The notes: generated by a model from the letters alone, not told the origin. A stretch of DNA of 64,000 bases from Aalborgiella sp963841045 (GCA_963841045.1 CAWJBD010000003.1:1-64000); one strand, 5' to 3'. Numbered from the stretch's first letter, positions 35,498 to 45,114 are shown. Numbers and translations are program-made.

Positions 35498-37189
35498 ATG
35501 TCAGAATCTTTCGCAGCCCTATTTGAAGAATCCCAAAAAACCTCTGAAACACGCATCGGTGAAGTCGTTACCGCTGAAGTGATTCGAATTGAGCACAACT
35601 TCGTTGTGGTCAACGCAGGTCTCAAATCTGAGGCGTATGTACCCCTCTCCGAATTTAAAAGCGACCAAGGCGAAGTTGAGTGCCACGTCGGTGAATTCGT
35701 TTCAGTTGCCATCGTGCAAATGGAAAACGGCTACGGCGATACCATCGTCAGTCGCGACACTGCCAAACGTCTCGCTTCTTGGATGAGCTTAGAAAAATCG
35801 CTCGAATCTGGTGAATTTGTCACCGGTATGACTTCCAGCAAAGTCAAAGGCGGTCTCAAAGTCATGGTCAACGGCATTGCCGCTTTCTTGCCAGGCTCAC
35901 TAATCGAATCTCGCCCAATCAAAGATTTGTCACCTTACGAAAACAAATCATTGCAATTCAAGGTCATCAAACTTGATCGCAAACGCAACAACGTGGTGTT
36001 GAGCCACCGTGCTGTGCTTGAAGTGTCTCAAGGTGCTGAACGTGCCAAGATGATGGACACATTGAAAGAAGGCGCAATCGTTAACGGCGTGGTTAAAAAC
36101 ATCACCGAATACGGTGCATTCGTTGACCTCGGCGGTATTGATGGCTTGTTGCACATCACCGACATGGCATGGCGCCGTGTCCGTCACCCATCCGAAGTGG
36201 TGACAGCTGGACAAGAAATCACTGCCAAAATTCTCAAGTTTGATACTGAGAAAAATCGCGTTTCTTTGGGTCTCAAACAAATGGGTGAAGACCCATGGTT
36301 GGGCGTGAACCGCCGCTACCCACAAGACACTCGCATGTTCGGCAAAGTAACCAATATTGCAGACTATGGTGTGTTTGTTGAGCTAGAGCCAGGCATTGAA
36401 GGTTTGGTGCATGTGTCTGAAATGGATTGGACCAATAAAAACATTGCGCCATCTAAGCTCGTGACTTTGGGTCAAGAAGTTGAAGTGATGGTTTTGGAAA
36501 TCGACGAAGACAAACGCCGCATTTCTTTGGGCATGAAACAATGCAAAACCAACCCATGGCAAGATTTTGCGCAAGCAACCAAGCGTGGCGACCGCGTTAA
36601 AGGCCCTATCAAATCAATCACAGACTTTGGTGTATTTGTTGGTTTGGCAGCTGGTATTGACGGATTGGTTCACCTCTCTGACTTGTCTTGGAACGAAGCT
36701 GGCGATGTGGCTGTTCGCAATTACAAAAAAGGTCAAGAAGTTGAAGCTTTGGTTTTGGCCATTGACGTTGACCGCGAACGCATCTCTTTGGGTATCAAAC
36801 AACTCGATTCCGATCCATTCACCACATTCACATCCATCAACGACAAAGGTCAAACTGTTACCGGTAAGGTTAAGACAGTGGATGCCAAAGGCGCTGAAAT
36901 CGATTTGGGTGAAGACATCATTGGCTACTTGCGCGCATCTGAAATCAGCCGTGACCGTGTAGAAGATGCACGCAACGTGCTCAAAGAAGGTGACGAAGTA
37001 ACTGCTGTGATCGTTAACGTTGACCGCAAGACTCGCAACATTCAATTGTCAATCAAGGCAAAGGATGCAGCGGATCAAGGCGAAGCCATGGCGGCACTGA
37101 GCCAAGCATCTGCACGTGAAAATGCAGGTACGACAAGCTTGGGCGCACTGCTTCGTGCCAAACTGGATAACGATGGCGATAAAGCATAA
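35498..37189 (+). CDS. rpsA: 30S ribosomal protein S1
   Basis: 563 residues from the ATG at 35498 (seven further codons are open upstream). Six S1 RNA-binding motifs follow in order, e.g. VNGVVKNITEYGAFVDLGGI, GKVTNIADYGVFVELEPGIE and GPIKSITDFGVFVGLAAGID, and a last one at VTGKVKTVDAKGAEIDLGE. S1 recruits mRNA to the ribosome. Its position after aroA-cmk and before ihfB is conserved in Proteobacteria. A hairpin terminator follows at 37231. Confidence 0.97.
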   Translation: MSESFAALFEESQKTSETRIGEVVTAEVIRIEHNFVVVNAGLKSEAYVPLSEFKSDQGEVECHVGEFVSVAIVQMENGYGDTIVSRDTAKRLASWMSLEKSLESGEFVTGMTSSKVKGGLKVMVNGIAAFLPGSLIESRPIKDLSPYENKSLQFKVIKLDRKRNNVVLSHRAVLEVSQGAERAKMMDTLKEGAIVNGVVKNITEYGAFVDLGGIDGLLHITDMAWRRVRHPSEVVTAGQEITAKILKFDTEKNRVSLGLKQMGEDPWLGVNRRYPQDTRMFGKVTNIADYGVFVELEPGIEGLVHVSEMDWTNKNIAPSKLVTLGQEVEVMVLEIDEDKRRISLGMKQCKTNPWQDFAQATKRGDRVKGPIKSITDFGVFVGLAAGIDGLVHLSDLSWNEAGDVAVRNYKKGQEVEALVLAIDVDRERISLGIKQLDSDPFTTFTSINDKGQTVTGKVKTVDAKGAEIDLGEDIIGYLRASEISRDRVEDARNVLKEGDEVTAVIVNVDRKTRNIQLSIKAKDAADQGEAMAALSQASARENAGTTSLGALLRAKLDNDGDKA

Positions 37190-37230
37190 AGTCATTCTTT
37201 AACGTTTTATTTACGGTTATTTAAAACAAT

Positions 37231-37294
37231 AAAAGCCGCGCAACTACAGGACTGATTCTCTCGAGACTGTTACTGAAAATTGCGTGGCTTTTTT
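37231..37294 (+). terminator. rho-independent terminator after rpsA
   Basis: AAAAGCCGCGCAA pairs with TTGCGTGGCTTTTTT around a long loop, and a T run follows, about 40 bases after the rpsA stop. Confidence 0.8.
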
Positions 37295-37350
37295 CATGCT
37301 AAAAATTTTTAACCAAATTTGATCAACAACTCAATTAGATTTCTCAACGT

Positions 37351-37653
37351 ATGAAAGCTATGACACGCTCTGATCTGGTTATTGAACTCGCTTCACTGTT
37401 CAAGGATTTAACACATGCTGACGCAGAATCAGCAGTTGATGCGCTGGTAGAAGCCATGAGCCAAGCCTTGATTCGTGGACATCGCATTGAGATTCGTGGA
37501 TTTGGGAGCTTCTCCGTCAGTTACCGTGCACCTCGCATGGGACGCAATCCCAGAACCGGTGCCAGTGTTGCTATTCCTGAAAAACGAATTCCGCACTTCA
37601 AAGCAGGCAAAGCCCTCAAAGAAGCTGTCGAAATCAAACTGACACAGCAATAA
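37351..37653 (+). CDS. ihfB: integration host factor subunit beta
   Basis: 100 residues; MKAMTRSDLVIELASL has two possible starts (37351 or 37360, the second giving the usual MTRSDL). The DNA-binding arm and HU/IHF signature GFGSFSVSYRAPRMGRNPRT is present with PEKRIPHFKAGKALKEAVE. IHF bends DNA at regulatory and recombination sites. It lies between rpsA and lapA as in many relatives. Confidence 0.94.
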   Translation: MKAMTRSDLVIELASLFKDLTHADAESAVDALVEAMSQALIRGHRIEIRGFGSFSVSYRAPRMGRNPRTGASVAIPEKRIPHFKAGKALKEAVEIKLTQQ

Positions 37654-37655
37654 GC

Positions 37656-37913
37656 ATGAAAACCATCAGTTGGTTGCTGAAATGGTTGCTGCGAGCCATT
37701 ATTTTCTTTGTCTTGTTCGCTTTTGCACTCAATAATCAACACGACACGACGCTGAACTTTTTCTTTGGCACCTCTTGGAAAACGTCCACTGTGATCATTG
37801 TTCTATTAGCGTTCACGATTGGTGTAATGGTTGGTGTTTTGGGTATGTTTCAAAACTGGATGAAACGGCATACTGCAAAGCCAAACACTGTCCAAACTCC
37901 TGATAAACTTTAA
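37656..37913 (+). CDS. lapA: LapA-domain (DUF1049) inner-membrane protein
   Basis: 85 residues with two membrane helices (LLRAIIFFVLFAFALNNQ and SWKTSTVIIVLLAFTIGVMV) joined by a short loop with TTLNFFFG. This is the LapA/DUF1049 arrangement. It begins two bases after the ihfB stop and is followed three bases later by lapB. LapA and LapB act together at the inner membrane in control of LPS synthesis. Confidence 0.88.
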   Translation: MKTISWLLKWLLRAIIFFVLFAFALNNQHDTTLNFFFGTSWKTSTVIIVLLAFTIGVMVGVLGMFQNWMKRHTAKPNTVQTPDKL

Positions 37914-37916
37914 AGT

Positions 37917-39071
37917 ATGAATCTTGATCTAGGTTGGGTCCTTCTAGGCTTGCCGATTGCATTTGTACTGGGCTGGCTGGCATCGCGATTCGATGCGCGG
38001 CAATTGCGGATGGAGAACCGCCAAGCTCCTAAATCTTATTTCAAAGGTTTGAATTTCTTGCTCAACGATGAACAAGATGAGGCCATCAAAGCATTCAGAG
38101 AATCTGTACAAAGTGATCCTGACACCGCTGAATTGCACTTCGCATTGGGCAATTTATTCAGACGCAGAGGCGAATTTGACCATGCCATTACTGTCCATGA
38201 ACACCTGCTGGCGCGTGGTGACTTAAACAAAACCGATCGCGAACGCGCGCAACACGCTTTGGCACTTGATTTCCTGAAAGCAGGATTATTGGACCGTGCT
38301 GAAAATGCACTGCAAAAACTGCAAGGCACGCCTTTTGAAGCGCAATCTTTGACATCATTATTGGCAATTTACGAGCGTTCACGTGACTGGCCGCAAGCCA
38401 CAAAAATCGCTGAATCGTTGCGGGCACTTGGGAACACACAAATTATCAATCGGCAAGCCCACTATTTATGTGAACAAGCCAATGCGCTTGTCAATCAAAA
38501 ACGTGACCAAGATGCCAAGGAATTACTAGAAAAAGCTATCGACATATCGCCCAAATCTGTTCGTCCACATATTGACTTGGCATCTGTCACCGAACGCTTA
38601 GGCGATAGCTCCAAAGCATACGAAATACTCAGTAGCCTGATCGTGCAAGATAGCCATATCACGCCCATCTTTGCCCATCAATTTGTCCGGCTGGCACAAG
38701 CATGTGGGCATGTCGATCAAGCCTTGGCCTTACTTTTGGCCAGCTATAAGAAAAAGCCTTCTTTAGATGTTGTCGATGCCATTGTCCAATTGGATGCATT
38801 CAGCACGACAGATACCAGCGCCAGAGACTGGTATGTGAAACATTTAGAACGCGCACCCTCTTTGGTTGCTGCCGCAAAATGGATTTCGGGTGAAAAATTG
38901 GAACACGAACAATTTCACCCACAGGTACAGCGTGCTTTGGATCATGCTGTCACCCCGCTCAAGCGATACCGCTGTACAAATTGCGGGTTTGAAGCCTCGC
39001 AACACCACTGGAACTGTCCAGGTTGCCAATCGTGGGACAGTTACCCTGCTCTTCGCATTGAAGAGTTATAA
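37917..39071 (+). CDS. lapB: lipopolysaccharide assembly protein LapB
   Basis: 384 residues: an N-terminal membrane anchor (LGWVLLGLPIAFVLGWLASR), KSYFKGLNFLLNDEQDEAIK, then TPR repeats (ELHFALGNLFRRRGEFDHAI and others). The C-terminal rubredoxin-like zinc knuckle carries CTNCGF and CPGCQSW. It matches LapB (YciM), which controls LpxC turnover and coordinates LPS assembly. It lies upstream of hldE and hldD, which make the heptose of the LPS core. Confidence 0.92.
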   Translation: MNLDLGWVLLGLPIAFVLGWLASRFDARQLRMENRQAPKSYFKGLNFLLNDEQDEAIKAFRESVQSDPDTAELHFALGNLFRRRGEFDHAITVHEHLLARGDLNKTDRERAQHALALDFLKAGLLDRAENALQKLQGTPFEAQSLTSLLAIYERSRDWPQATKIAESLRALGNTQIINRQAHYLCEQANALVNQKRDQDAKELLEKAIDISPKSVRPHIDLASVTERLGDSSKAYEILSSLIVQDSHITPIFAHQFVRLAQACGHVDQALALLLASYKKKPSLDVVDAIVQLDAFSTTDTSARDWYVKHLERAPSLVAAAKWISGEKLEHEQFHPQVQRALDHAVTPLKRYRCTNCGFEASQHHWNCPGCQSWDSYPALRIEEL

Positions 39072-39126
39072 ATGAATAATCAAACCAACACATTAGCTAA
39101 GAATCTAACTCATCACGTAACGCTTC

Positions 39127-40077
39127 ATGACGCAAACAACATCTGTTCCTTCAATTTCAAAAGGCACCATTGCACAAGCCAAAGTGTTGGTGGTAGGCGA
39201 TGCCATGCTCGATCGTTATTGGTACGGCAATGTGGATCGCATTTCGCCAGAAGCTCCCGTTCCCGTCATGCGTGTCACACGCATTGAAGAACGTATCGGT
39301 GCTGCTGCGAATGTCGCCTTTAACGTTGTGAGTATGGGTGGGCAAGCTTCGCTTTTGTCTGTTGTTGGTGTTGATGACGCCAGTCGCAAGTTAGAAGAAT
39401 TGGTATCACAAACAGGAATTCAATCGCACTTTGCACATGACCCGCAATTACAAACCACGGTCAAGTTGCGCGCTATCGGACGTCAACAACAACTGTTGCG
39501 AATGGATTTTGAAAGCATCCCCAAAACAGACACTTTGAAAGTACAAACAAAGCTGTTTTCAAACCTCATCCCATTGCACGATGTGGTGCTTTTTTCCGAT
39601 TATGCCAAGGGTGGATTGGGTCATATCGTCGATATGATTTCTATCGCAAGGCAAGCAGGCAAATCGGTTTTGGTTGACCCCAAAGGTACAGACTACAGCA
39701 TGTACCGCGATGCCAGTGTCATTACGCCCAACAAAAACGAAATGCAAGCAGTGGTCGGTAATTGGCGCGATGATGATGAACTATCTACCAAGGCACAAAA
39801 CCTACGCAAGCAATTGAACCTACAGGCTGTTTTGGTTACCCGTGGCGATGAAGGGATGTCACTGTTTGATGACCAAGGTGACTATCATTTGCCTACACAG
39901 GCACTAGAAGTGTTTGACGTGACTGGTGCTGGTGACACGGTTATTGCCACGATTGCAACATTGGTCGCTGCAAAAATTCCACTTCGACAAGCCATCGCTT
40001 TTGCCAACAAAGCGGCAGGTGTTGTTGTAGGAAAGTTTGGAACATCAACTGCCTCGTACGAGGAAATATTCGCATGA
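39127..40077 (+). CDS. rfaE1: D-glycero-beta-D-manno-heptose-7-phosphate kinase
   Basis: 316 residues of the ribokinase (PfkB) fold: VLVVGDAMLDRYWYGNVDRI and SPEAPVPVMRV at the N-terminus, and the catalytic signature VFDVTGAGDTVIATIATLVA near the C-terminus. It corresponds to the kinase half of HldE; the adenylyltransferase half is absent, as in organisms with separate RfaE1 and RfaE2. It overlaps the hldD start by four bases (ATGA), so the two are translationally coupled. Confidence 0.93.
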   Translation: MTQTTSVPSISKGTIAQAKVLVVGDAMLDRYWYGNVDRISPEAPVPVMRVTRIEERIGAAANVAFNVVSMGGQASLLSVVGVDDASRKLEELVSQTGIQSHFAHDPQLQTTVKLRAIGRQQQLLRMDFESIPKTDTLKVQTKLFSNLIPLHDVVLFSDYAKGGLGHIVDMISIARQAGKSVLVDPKGTDYSMYRDASVITPNKNEMQAVVGNWRDDDELSTKAQNLRKQLNLQAVLVTRGDEGMSLFDDQGDYHLPTQALEVFDVTGAGDTVIATIATLVAAKIPLRQAIAFANKAAGVVVGKFGTSTASYEEIFA

Positions 40078-41100
40078 CATCTTCAATTAACTCGCGCTGC
40101 ATCGTCACAGGCGCGGCAGGCTTTATTGGCGCTAACATCATCAAGGGACTGAATGCCCGTGGCATCAACAACATCATTGCAGTGGACGATTTGACACAAG
40201 GCGACAAATTTCGCAACATCGCGGATTTGCAAATCACAGACTATGTCGATGCCAGCGATTTCTATGGCAAGTTCACCAACAAAGCTTACGGACAAATTGA
40301 TACCGTTTTCCACGAAGGCGCATGCAGCGACACCATGGAACACAACGGCAAATACATGATGGACAACAATTTCCGCATGTCTTGCGATTTATTTGCCGCC
40401 TGTCAGTCACAAAATACCCGTTTACTCTACGCATCTTCAGCAGCCACTTACGGTGGCAGTGCCGTTTTTAAAGAAGTGCCGCAATACGAATTGCCTCTGA
40501 ATGTCTATGGCTACTCGAAGCTTTTATTTGACCAAAAATTACGCTACGAACTTGGCTCAAAATTTGAAAAAACACAATCACAAGTAGCGGGGTTTCGTTA
40601 CTTCAATGTTTACGGACCGCGTGAGCAGCACAAAGGGCGCATGGCCAGTGTCGCATTCCACCAATTTCATCAATTCAAAAAAGAAGGCAAAGTCAAACTC
40701 TTTGGTAGGCTACGCTGGTTACGCTGCTGGTATGCAAGAACGTGACTTCATTTACATTGATGATGTCGTAACGGTTAACCTGTGGTTTTTCGACCATCCT
40801 GAAGTTTCTGGAATTTACAACATTGGCGCTGGTCGAGCACAACCTTTTAATGATGTGGCTTTGGCAGTGATCAATACCATGCGTTCACTCAATGATTCAA
40901 AATCCGCAACACTCACATTGAAACAAGCTGTTGACCAACATTTGCTGGAATACATAGACTTCCCTGAAGCGTTGATTGGCAAATACCAGAGCCACACCTT
41001 GGCGAATATAGATCTTCTGCGTGCAGCCGGGTACAAGCAATCCTTTATGACAGTGCAAGAGGGTGTAGCTGACTACATACACCAACTCAGTCGGTCTTAA
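40074..41100 (+). pseudogene. rfaD: ADP-L-glycero-D-manno-heptose 6-epimerase, frameshifted near 40705
   Basis: The first frame has the NAD motif IVTGAAGFIGANIIKGLNAR, HEGACSDTMEHNGKYMMDNN, YASSAATYGG and YGYSKLLFD (Tyr-Lys), up to VKLFG. The second continues GYAGYAAGMQERDFIYIDDV to the end. Removing one A in GGTAGGC restores the family sequence. The enzyme flips the heptose of ADP-heptose for the LPS inner core. Both halves are well conserved, so the break looks artificial. Confidence 0.9.
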
Positions 41101-41321
41101 TGACGAACGCATATTTCACGTTAAAGCGACAGATTTCGGACGTTTTTTGCTTAGTTTTGCTCAGTGTCAACCCAAGCGAACAATCAGCCGTTATAGTTCT
41201 GCCCAGCCTGACAACTGTTGGGTTAAGGCTGTAAGCGTGCGTGAATAACGTGGTTTTCAGCTTTGATTCCTGTGAAAACATAAATATCAATAACCTTAAC
41301 TTTTTCCCTGAGGAGTTTTAA

Positions 41322-42020
41322 ATGATTAAAAAAATTCTGGCCGCTATGGTCATGATGTATGCAGCAGTTTCATTTGCTGCAGTGGATGTCAACAAAGCGA
41401 CAGCTGCTGAACTTGACAGCATCAAAGGCATTGGCCCAGCAATTTCTGCCAAAATTTTGGAAGAAAAGAAAAAAGGCGGCAATTTCAAAGATTGGAATGA
41501 CTTGGTCACACGTGTGAACGGTGTTGGCGAAGCCAATGCTGCTAAATTCTCATCTGAAGGTTTGACAGTCGGTGGCGCAAGCTACAAAGGCGCTCCTGCT
41601 GCACCAGCAGCAAAGAAAGATGAAAAGCCAGCAGCTGCCAAAGACGCAAAAGATGCGAAACCAGCCGCAAAAGCTGAAGAGAAAAAAGCAGATGCCAAGC
41701 CTGTAGCAGCTGCTGACAAGAAAACCGAAGCCAAACCAGACGCCAAAGCTGCTGCAAAAACAGAAGCTAAAGCAGATGCCAAAGCAGACGCAAAAGCTGT
41801 AAAGGCTGACCCTAAAGCTGAAGCCAAAGCTAAAAAAGAAGCTGATGCAAAAGCCAAAGCCGATGCAAAAAAAGCCAAAGCTGACGAAGCCAAAGCCAAA
41901 AAGGAAGCTGCTGCCAAAGCAAAAGCAGATGCCAAAGCTGCTAAAGACAAACCAGCTGCTAAAGATGCAAAAGCTGACGCAAAACCAGCCGCTAAAGCAG
42001 CTGAGCCAGCTAAGAAATAA
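41322..42020 (+). CDS. exported helix-hairpin-helix (ComEA-like) protein with Lys/Ala-rich tail
   Basis: 232 residues after a GAGGAG site. A signal peptide (MIKKILAAMVMMYAAVSFA) is followed by a ComEA-type HhH domain (VDVNKATAAELDSIKGIGPA, then KDWNDLVTRVNGVGEANAAK). A tail of about 140 residues consists almost only of Lys, Ala, Asp, Glu and Pro. The HhH part suggests DNA binding outside the cytoplasm, as for ComEA in DNA uptake. The tail resembles histone H1-like tails, and its charged repeats look disordered or helical. A terminator follows. Confidence 0.82.
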   Translation: MIKKILAAMVMMYAAVSFAAVDVNKATAAELDSIKGIGPAISAKILEEKKKGGNFKDWNDLVTRVNGVGEANAAKFSSEGLTVGGASYKGAPAAPAAKKDEKPAAAKDAKDAKPAAKAEEKKADAKPVAAADKKTEAKPDAKAAAKTEAKADAKADAKAVKADPKAEAKAKKEADAKAKADAKKAKADEAKAKKEAAAKAKADAKAAKDKPAAKDAKADAKPAAKAAEPAKK

Positions 42021-42077
42021 TTTGGTCTATCTCGGCCATGCTTCATTCACAAGAATGGGCATGACCTCACAGATTTT

Positions 42078-42105
42078 AAAAAACCCGCTTCGGCGGGTTT
42101 TTTAA
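42078..42105 (+). terminator. rho-independent terminator
   Basis: AAAAAACCCGC, a TTCG loop, and GCGGGTTTTTT: a classic strong terminator about 60 bases after the HhH gene. Confidence 0.93.
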
Positions 42106-42162
42106 TTTAGACTCTCCATTCTCCGATAACAACTTCAATAACGCTATATCACACCAAATCGA

Positions 42163-42561
42163 ATGACTTCCGTATTAGCAATCTGCATTGGAGCATGTGT
42201 CGGTGCATTGTCGCGCTGGCAATTGGGACTGTGGTTGAACCCAGCAACCAACGCCAATGCGCTGACAGCAAGCAATTACCCCTGGGGAACATTATTGGCA
42301 AACATGGTTGGCGGTTATTTGGTCGGCCTCTGTATTGCGGTATTCCAAAGTCTGCCGGATTTAGACCCCGTTTGGAGATTGGCGCTCATCACAGGATTTT
42401 TGGGCGCATTGACAACCTTTTCAACATTCTCTGCAGAAGTCGTGAACATGTTGCAACAAGGGCGTTTGTTACTTGCGCTCAGCACAGCCGCTGTGCATGT
42501 TGTAGGCTCTTTGCTGTTGACTTGGATGGGTCTGAAAACTGCAGCTTTGTGGCTGCATTAA
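42163..42561 (+). CDS. crcB: fluoride ion channel CrcB/Fluc
   Basis: 132 residues with four membrane helices. Motifs include IGACVGALSRWQLGLWL, YPWGTLLANMVGGYLVGL and TGFLGALTTFSTFSAEVVNM, the last being the CrcB signature with the conserved Phe and Thr/Ser. Fluc channels work as dual-topology dimers that expel fluoride. The short upstream region (42106-42162) shows no recognisable fluoride riboswitch. Confidence 0.93.
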   Translation: MTSVLAICIGACVGALSRWQLGLWLNPATNANALTASNYPWGTLLANMVGGYLVGLCIAVFQSLPDLDPVWRLALITGFLGALTTFSTFSAEVVNMLQQGRLLLALSTAAVHVVGSLLLTWMGLKTAALWLH

Positions 42562-42633
42562 TGCTGAATCAGTTCAAATTTGAAGTTAAGTTGCACAATA
42601 AAGCACCTGCGAAGTAACTGCAAAACTAAGCAA

Positions 42634-43411
42634 TCAAAAATCTTCGCTGGTCCAAGCTTTGATGATGCGACCTAAAACTTCAAAGTCCATTTCAGGTTTC
42701 ACAGTCCAACTTTCATAGGCCTTATTTGAAGACAGGACGCGTATGCCCTCACCTGGCACGCGTTGTAAGCGTTTGACAAAACCTTCGCCATCTACTCTGA
42801 AAAAGTAAACAGCATCAAATGAAATGGTGGTATGCCCTGTGTCAACAATCAGTGGGTCACCGGGTTTGAATACAGGTCGCATCGAGTCGCCAAACCCAGT
42901 CACAATTCGCAAATTTTCAGGGCTGCTGTAAGCACTGACATTTTTTTGCAACCATTCACGGGTGACAGTCACATCCGTGATCAGACCGGGTTGATCGCGC
43001 AAAAGTAATCGTGTTCCAGAACCAGAAAAGGCACGCCCAGCACCGTCTTTATTGATCAATCCCGTCATGCGGTATTGTGGAATGTGCACCAAGTCTGATC
43101 TAGGCGCTATGCTTTGTGAATAGTTCTCCAACAATTCTGCAGCACTTGCACCCAATATGGGCGACACCGAAATGATCGGTTTGCAATGCCGTAGGATCAC
43201 GGTCGAGCAAACCATGCGGTATACCCAGTTTGATTTCTAAATTGCGTGCAGCACGCGCACCAAAACTATAGCCGCGCAACATTTGTGAAATGTGGCTTTC
43301 AACACTTTTCCCAACACCTTTTTGGGTACAAACATAGCGCGCACCACCATTGGCATGAAGCCAAGTTTTCAATGCCAATCGGCGAATATTTTGTGTTTGG
43401 TCTTCGTTCAT
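42634..43411 (-). pseudogene. S24-family (LexA/CI-like) repressor with HTH, frameshifted near 43180
   Basis: The N-terminal frame from 43411 has an HTH-like region (GKSVESHISQMLRGYSFGARAA, quoted in part as ESHISQMLRGYSFG). The C-terminal frame has the S24 peptidase fold: GFGDSMRPVFKPGDPLIVDT with the catalytic Ser, and YFFRVDGEGFVKRLQ with the catalytic Lys. One indel between 43150 and 43210 joins them into a CI-like protein of about 258 residues. No other phage gene is nearby, so it may be a resident stress regulator. An AT-rich dyad upstream (43521-43573) is a candidate operator. Confidence 0.78.
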
Positions 43412-43520
43412 GAAATATGTACAACAACCCAGCCAATTCAAATGAATACTTTATGCACATTCATGCGGAAATTTGCAGGATATTTGGTTAATAAGTCACG
43501 ATTTTACTCGAAACATCTGT

Positions 43521-43573
43521 AAATTTGATAAAAATTAGAATTTAATGTCTACTAATTTTAACTTATCAAATTT
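43521..43573. promoter_or_regulatory. AT-rich dyad upstream of the S24 repressor
   Basis: AAATTTGATA..AAAATTAG is mirrored by CTAATTTT..TTATCAAATTT, giving an imperfect inverted repeat with arms near 18 and 22 bases. It lies between the tupC stop (43620) and the repressor start (43411), both on the minus strand. It could be an operator or a weak terminator; there is no T run. Confidence 0.4.
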
Positions 43574-43619
43574 TTGTAACTATTGAAATTACATATTTAA
43601 TAATTAAAGCAAGTCGCCT

Positions 43620-44371
43620 TTAAGAAATTTTTGCGCTTGTTGCAGAGACCTCTTGCAAACGATCTTCATCAAAAAACTCGGCCACAGGCAAATAGGCCAG
43701 CATGTTTCCGTATTCAAGGTAAGCGACATGCGTTGCCAAACGTTTGACTTGGCCCAAATTGTGGCTGGCAAAAATCAAGGTCAAGCCACTGTCTTGTTCA
43801 GCAAAATCTTGCATCAAACCCTCAACTTCTCGTTTCGAACGTGGGTCCATGCTCGCAGTTGGTTCATCAAGCACAAGCACATTGGGCTGCGTCACACTGG
43901 CGCGTGCAAATGCCACACGTTGCTGCTGCCCTTGCGACAAGGTGTTCGCTTGTCGCTGCGATAAATCTTGCAACCCAACGCGTTTGAGTTCAATCATGGC
44001 CTGTTGCTTGCCGGCCTGCCAAGATTGGCCATTTAACCATGCTGCCAAAGTCACATTGTTTAACACTGACATGCGCAGCATGTGCGGGCGCTGAAACAAC
44101 ATGGCTTGTCGCGTGCCTGGCGTTGTTTCAATAAATGCCTGTCATTCGACCTGTTGACTTGCTGATTCGTTGCTGTAATCAAACCATGCAAGACGCGCAA
44201 CAGCGTACTCTTGCCACTGCCATTGGCACCAATCAAAGCCAAGCGATCGCCTTTGGCAATTTGTAAATTAATGTTGTGCAAAGCTTGGTGCGGGCCAAAA
44301 TGCACATTGATGTCCTGCAAATTAAATTGCACTTCTTTTGCATGATGTGTGGCTGGTGAAGCAGCGTTCAT
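43620..44371 (-). pseudogene. tupC: tungstate/molybdate ABC transporter ATPase TupC, frameshifted near 44140
   Basis: The N-terminal frame from 44371 has FNLQDINVHFGPHQALHNI and Walker A LIGANGSGKSTLLRVLHGL. The C-terminal frame has AMLFQRPHMLRMSVLNNV (Q-loop), the signature LSQGQQQRVAFARA, Walker B NVLVLDEPTASMDP and the H-loop IFASHNLGQVKRL. An intermediate frame gives ETTPGTRQAMLFQRP, so one indel lies near 44140. The start overlaps the end of tupB. Together with tupB and the distant tupA it forms a TupABC-type importer. Confidence 0.85.
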
Positions 44372-45078
44372 GATTGTCCGCCTTGCCTGGCTATCAACCA
44401 CCGCAAACCTGCCAAAACCGTGTTCAGCAAGAGCACGACTGCCATCAACATGATGCCCAGCCCCAATGCCAAAGGCAAGTCGCCTTTGCTGGTTTCCAGT
44501 GCAATGGATGTTGTCATCACCCGCGTAAAACCATCAATATTGCCACCGACCACCATCACCGTGCCAACTTCTGCAATGGCACGTCCGAACGCGGCGATCA
44601 ACACCATCAAGACAGCGAAACGCTCATCCCACACATGCAACAGTGCTCTGAATAATCGGGGCGCGCCCAATGATTGAAGTTGCTCTCCGCGTTGTTTATC
44701 TGCGTCTTCTATCAATTGCCGAATCAATGCCATCACTACCGGCAGCACCAAAATTGTCTGCGCCAACACCATGGCTTTGACACTGAAAAGCCAACCCAAA
44801 TCGCCCAGCGGACCTGAACGTGAAAGCAGCAAATAAACCAATAAACCCACAACGACAGCCGGCAAAGATAACAGCGTATTGAGTATCAGCAACACCAAAC
44901 CGCGGCCAGCAAAATGCGATACCGCCAACCATGCGCCGAACACCACACCCAGCACACTGGCCGCCAAACTCGCCCAAGCACTGACCAGCAAAGACCGCCC
45001 CACAATCGACCAAAGTTGCGCGTCAAACGATGCAATCAGCGTGAATGCCGTCGAAAATGATTGTGAGATTGAGTTCAC
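44368..45078 (-). CDS. tupB: tungstate/molybdate ABC transporter permease TupB
   Basis: 236 residues with five or six membrane helices and the permease signature EQLQSLGAPRLFRALLHVWD. The start is WSIVGRSLLVSAWASLAASV and the end VVLLLNTVLAGLRWLIA. The sequence AFGRAIAEVGTVMVVGGNI is typical of TupB/WtpB-type permeases. It is immediately upstream of tupC (4-base overlap). The cognate binding protein is not here but at 3.9-4.7 kb. Confidence 0.88.
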   Translation of the reverse strand: MNSISQSFSTAFTLIASFDAQLWSIVGRSLLVSAWASLAASVLGVVFGAWLAVSHFAGRGLVLLILNTLLSLPAVVVGLLVYLLLSRSGPLGDLGWLFSVKAMVLAQTILVLPVVMALIRQLIEDADKQRGEQLQSLGAPRLFRALLHVWDERFAVLMVLIAAFGRAIAEVGTVMVVGGNIDGFTRVMTTSIALETSKGDLPLALGLGIMLMAVVLLLNTVLAGLRWLIARQGGQS

Positions 45079-45114
45079 AGCAAGTATTGCAAGCTATCAT
45101 ATAAAGATTTAAAC

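Noticed and set aside
41580..42046. Long antisense open frame opposite the Lys/Ala-rich tail
   Set aside because: It is a shadow of the repetitive AAA/GCT codons; it has no start signal and no family resemblance.
42106..42162. Fluoride riboswitch before crcB
   Set aside because: The interval is short, AT-rich and lacks the expected conserved core.
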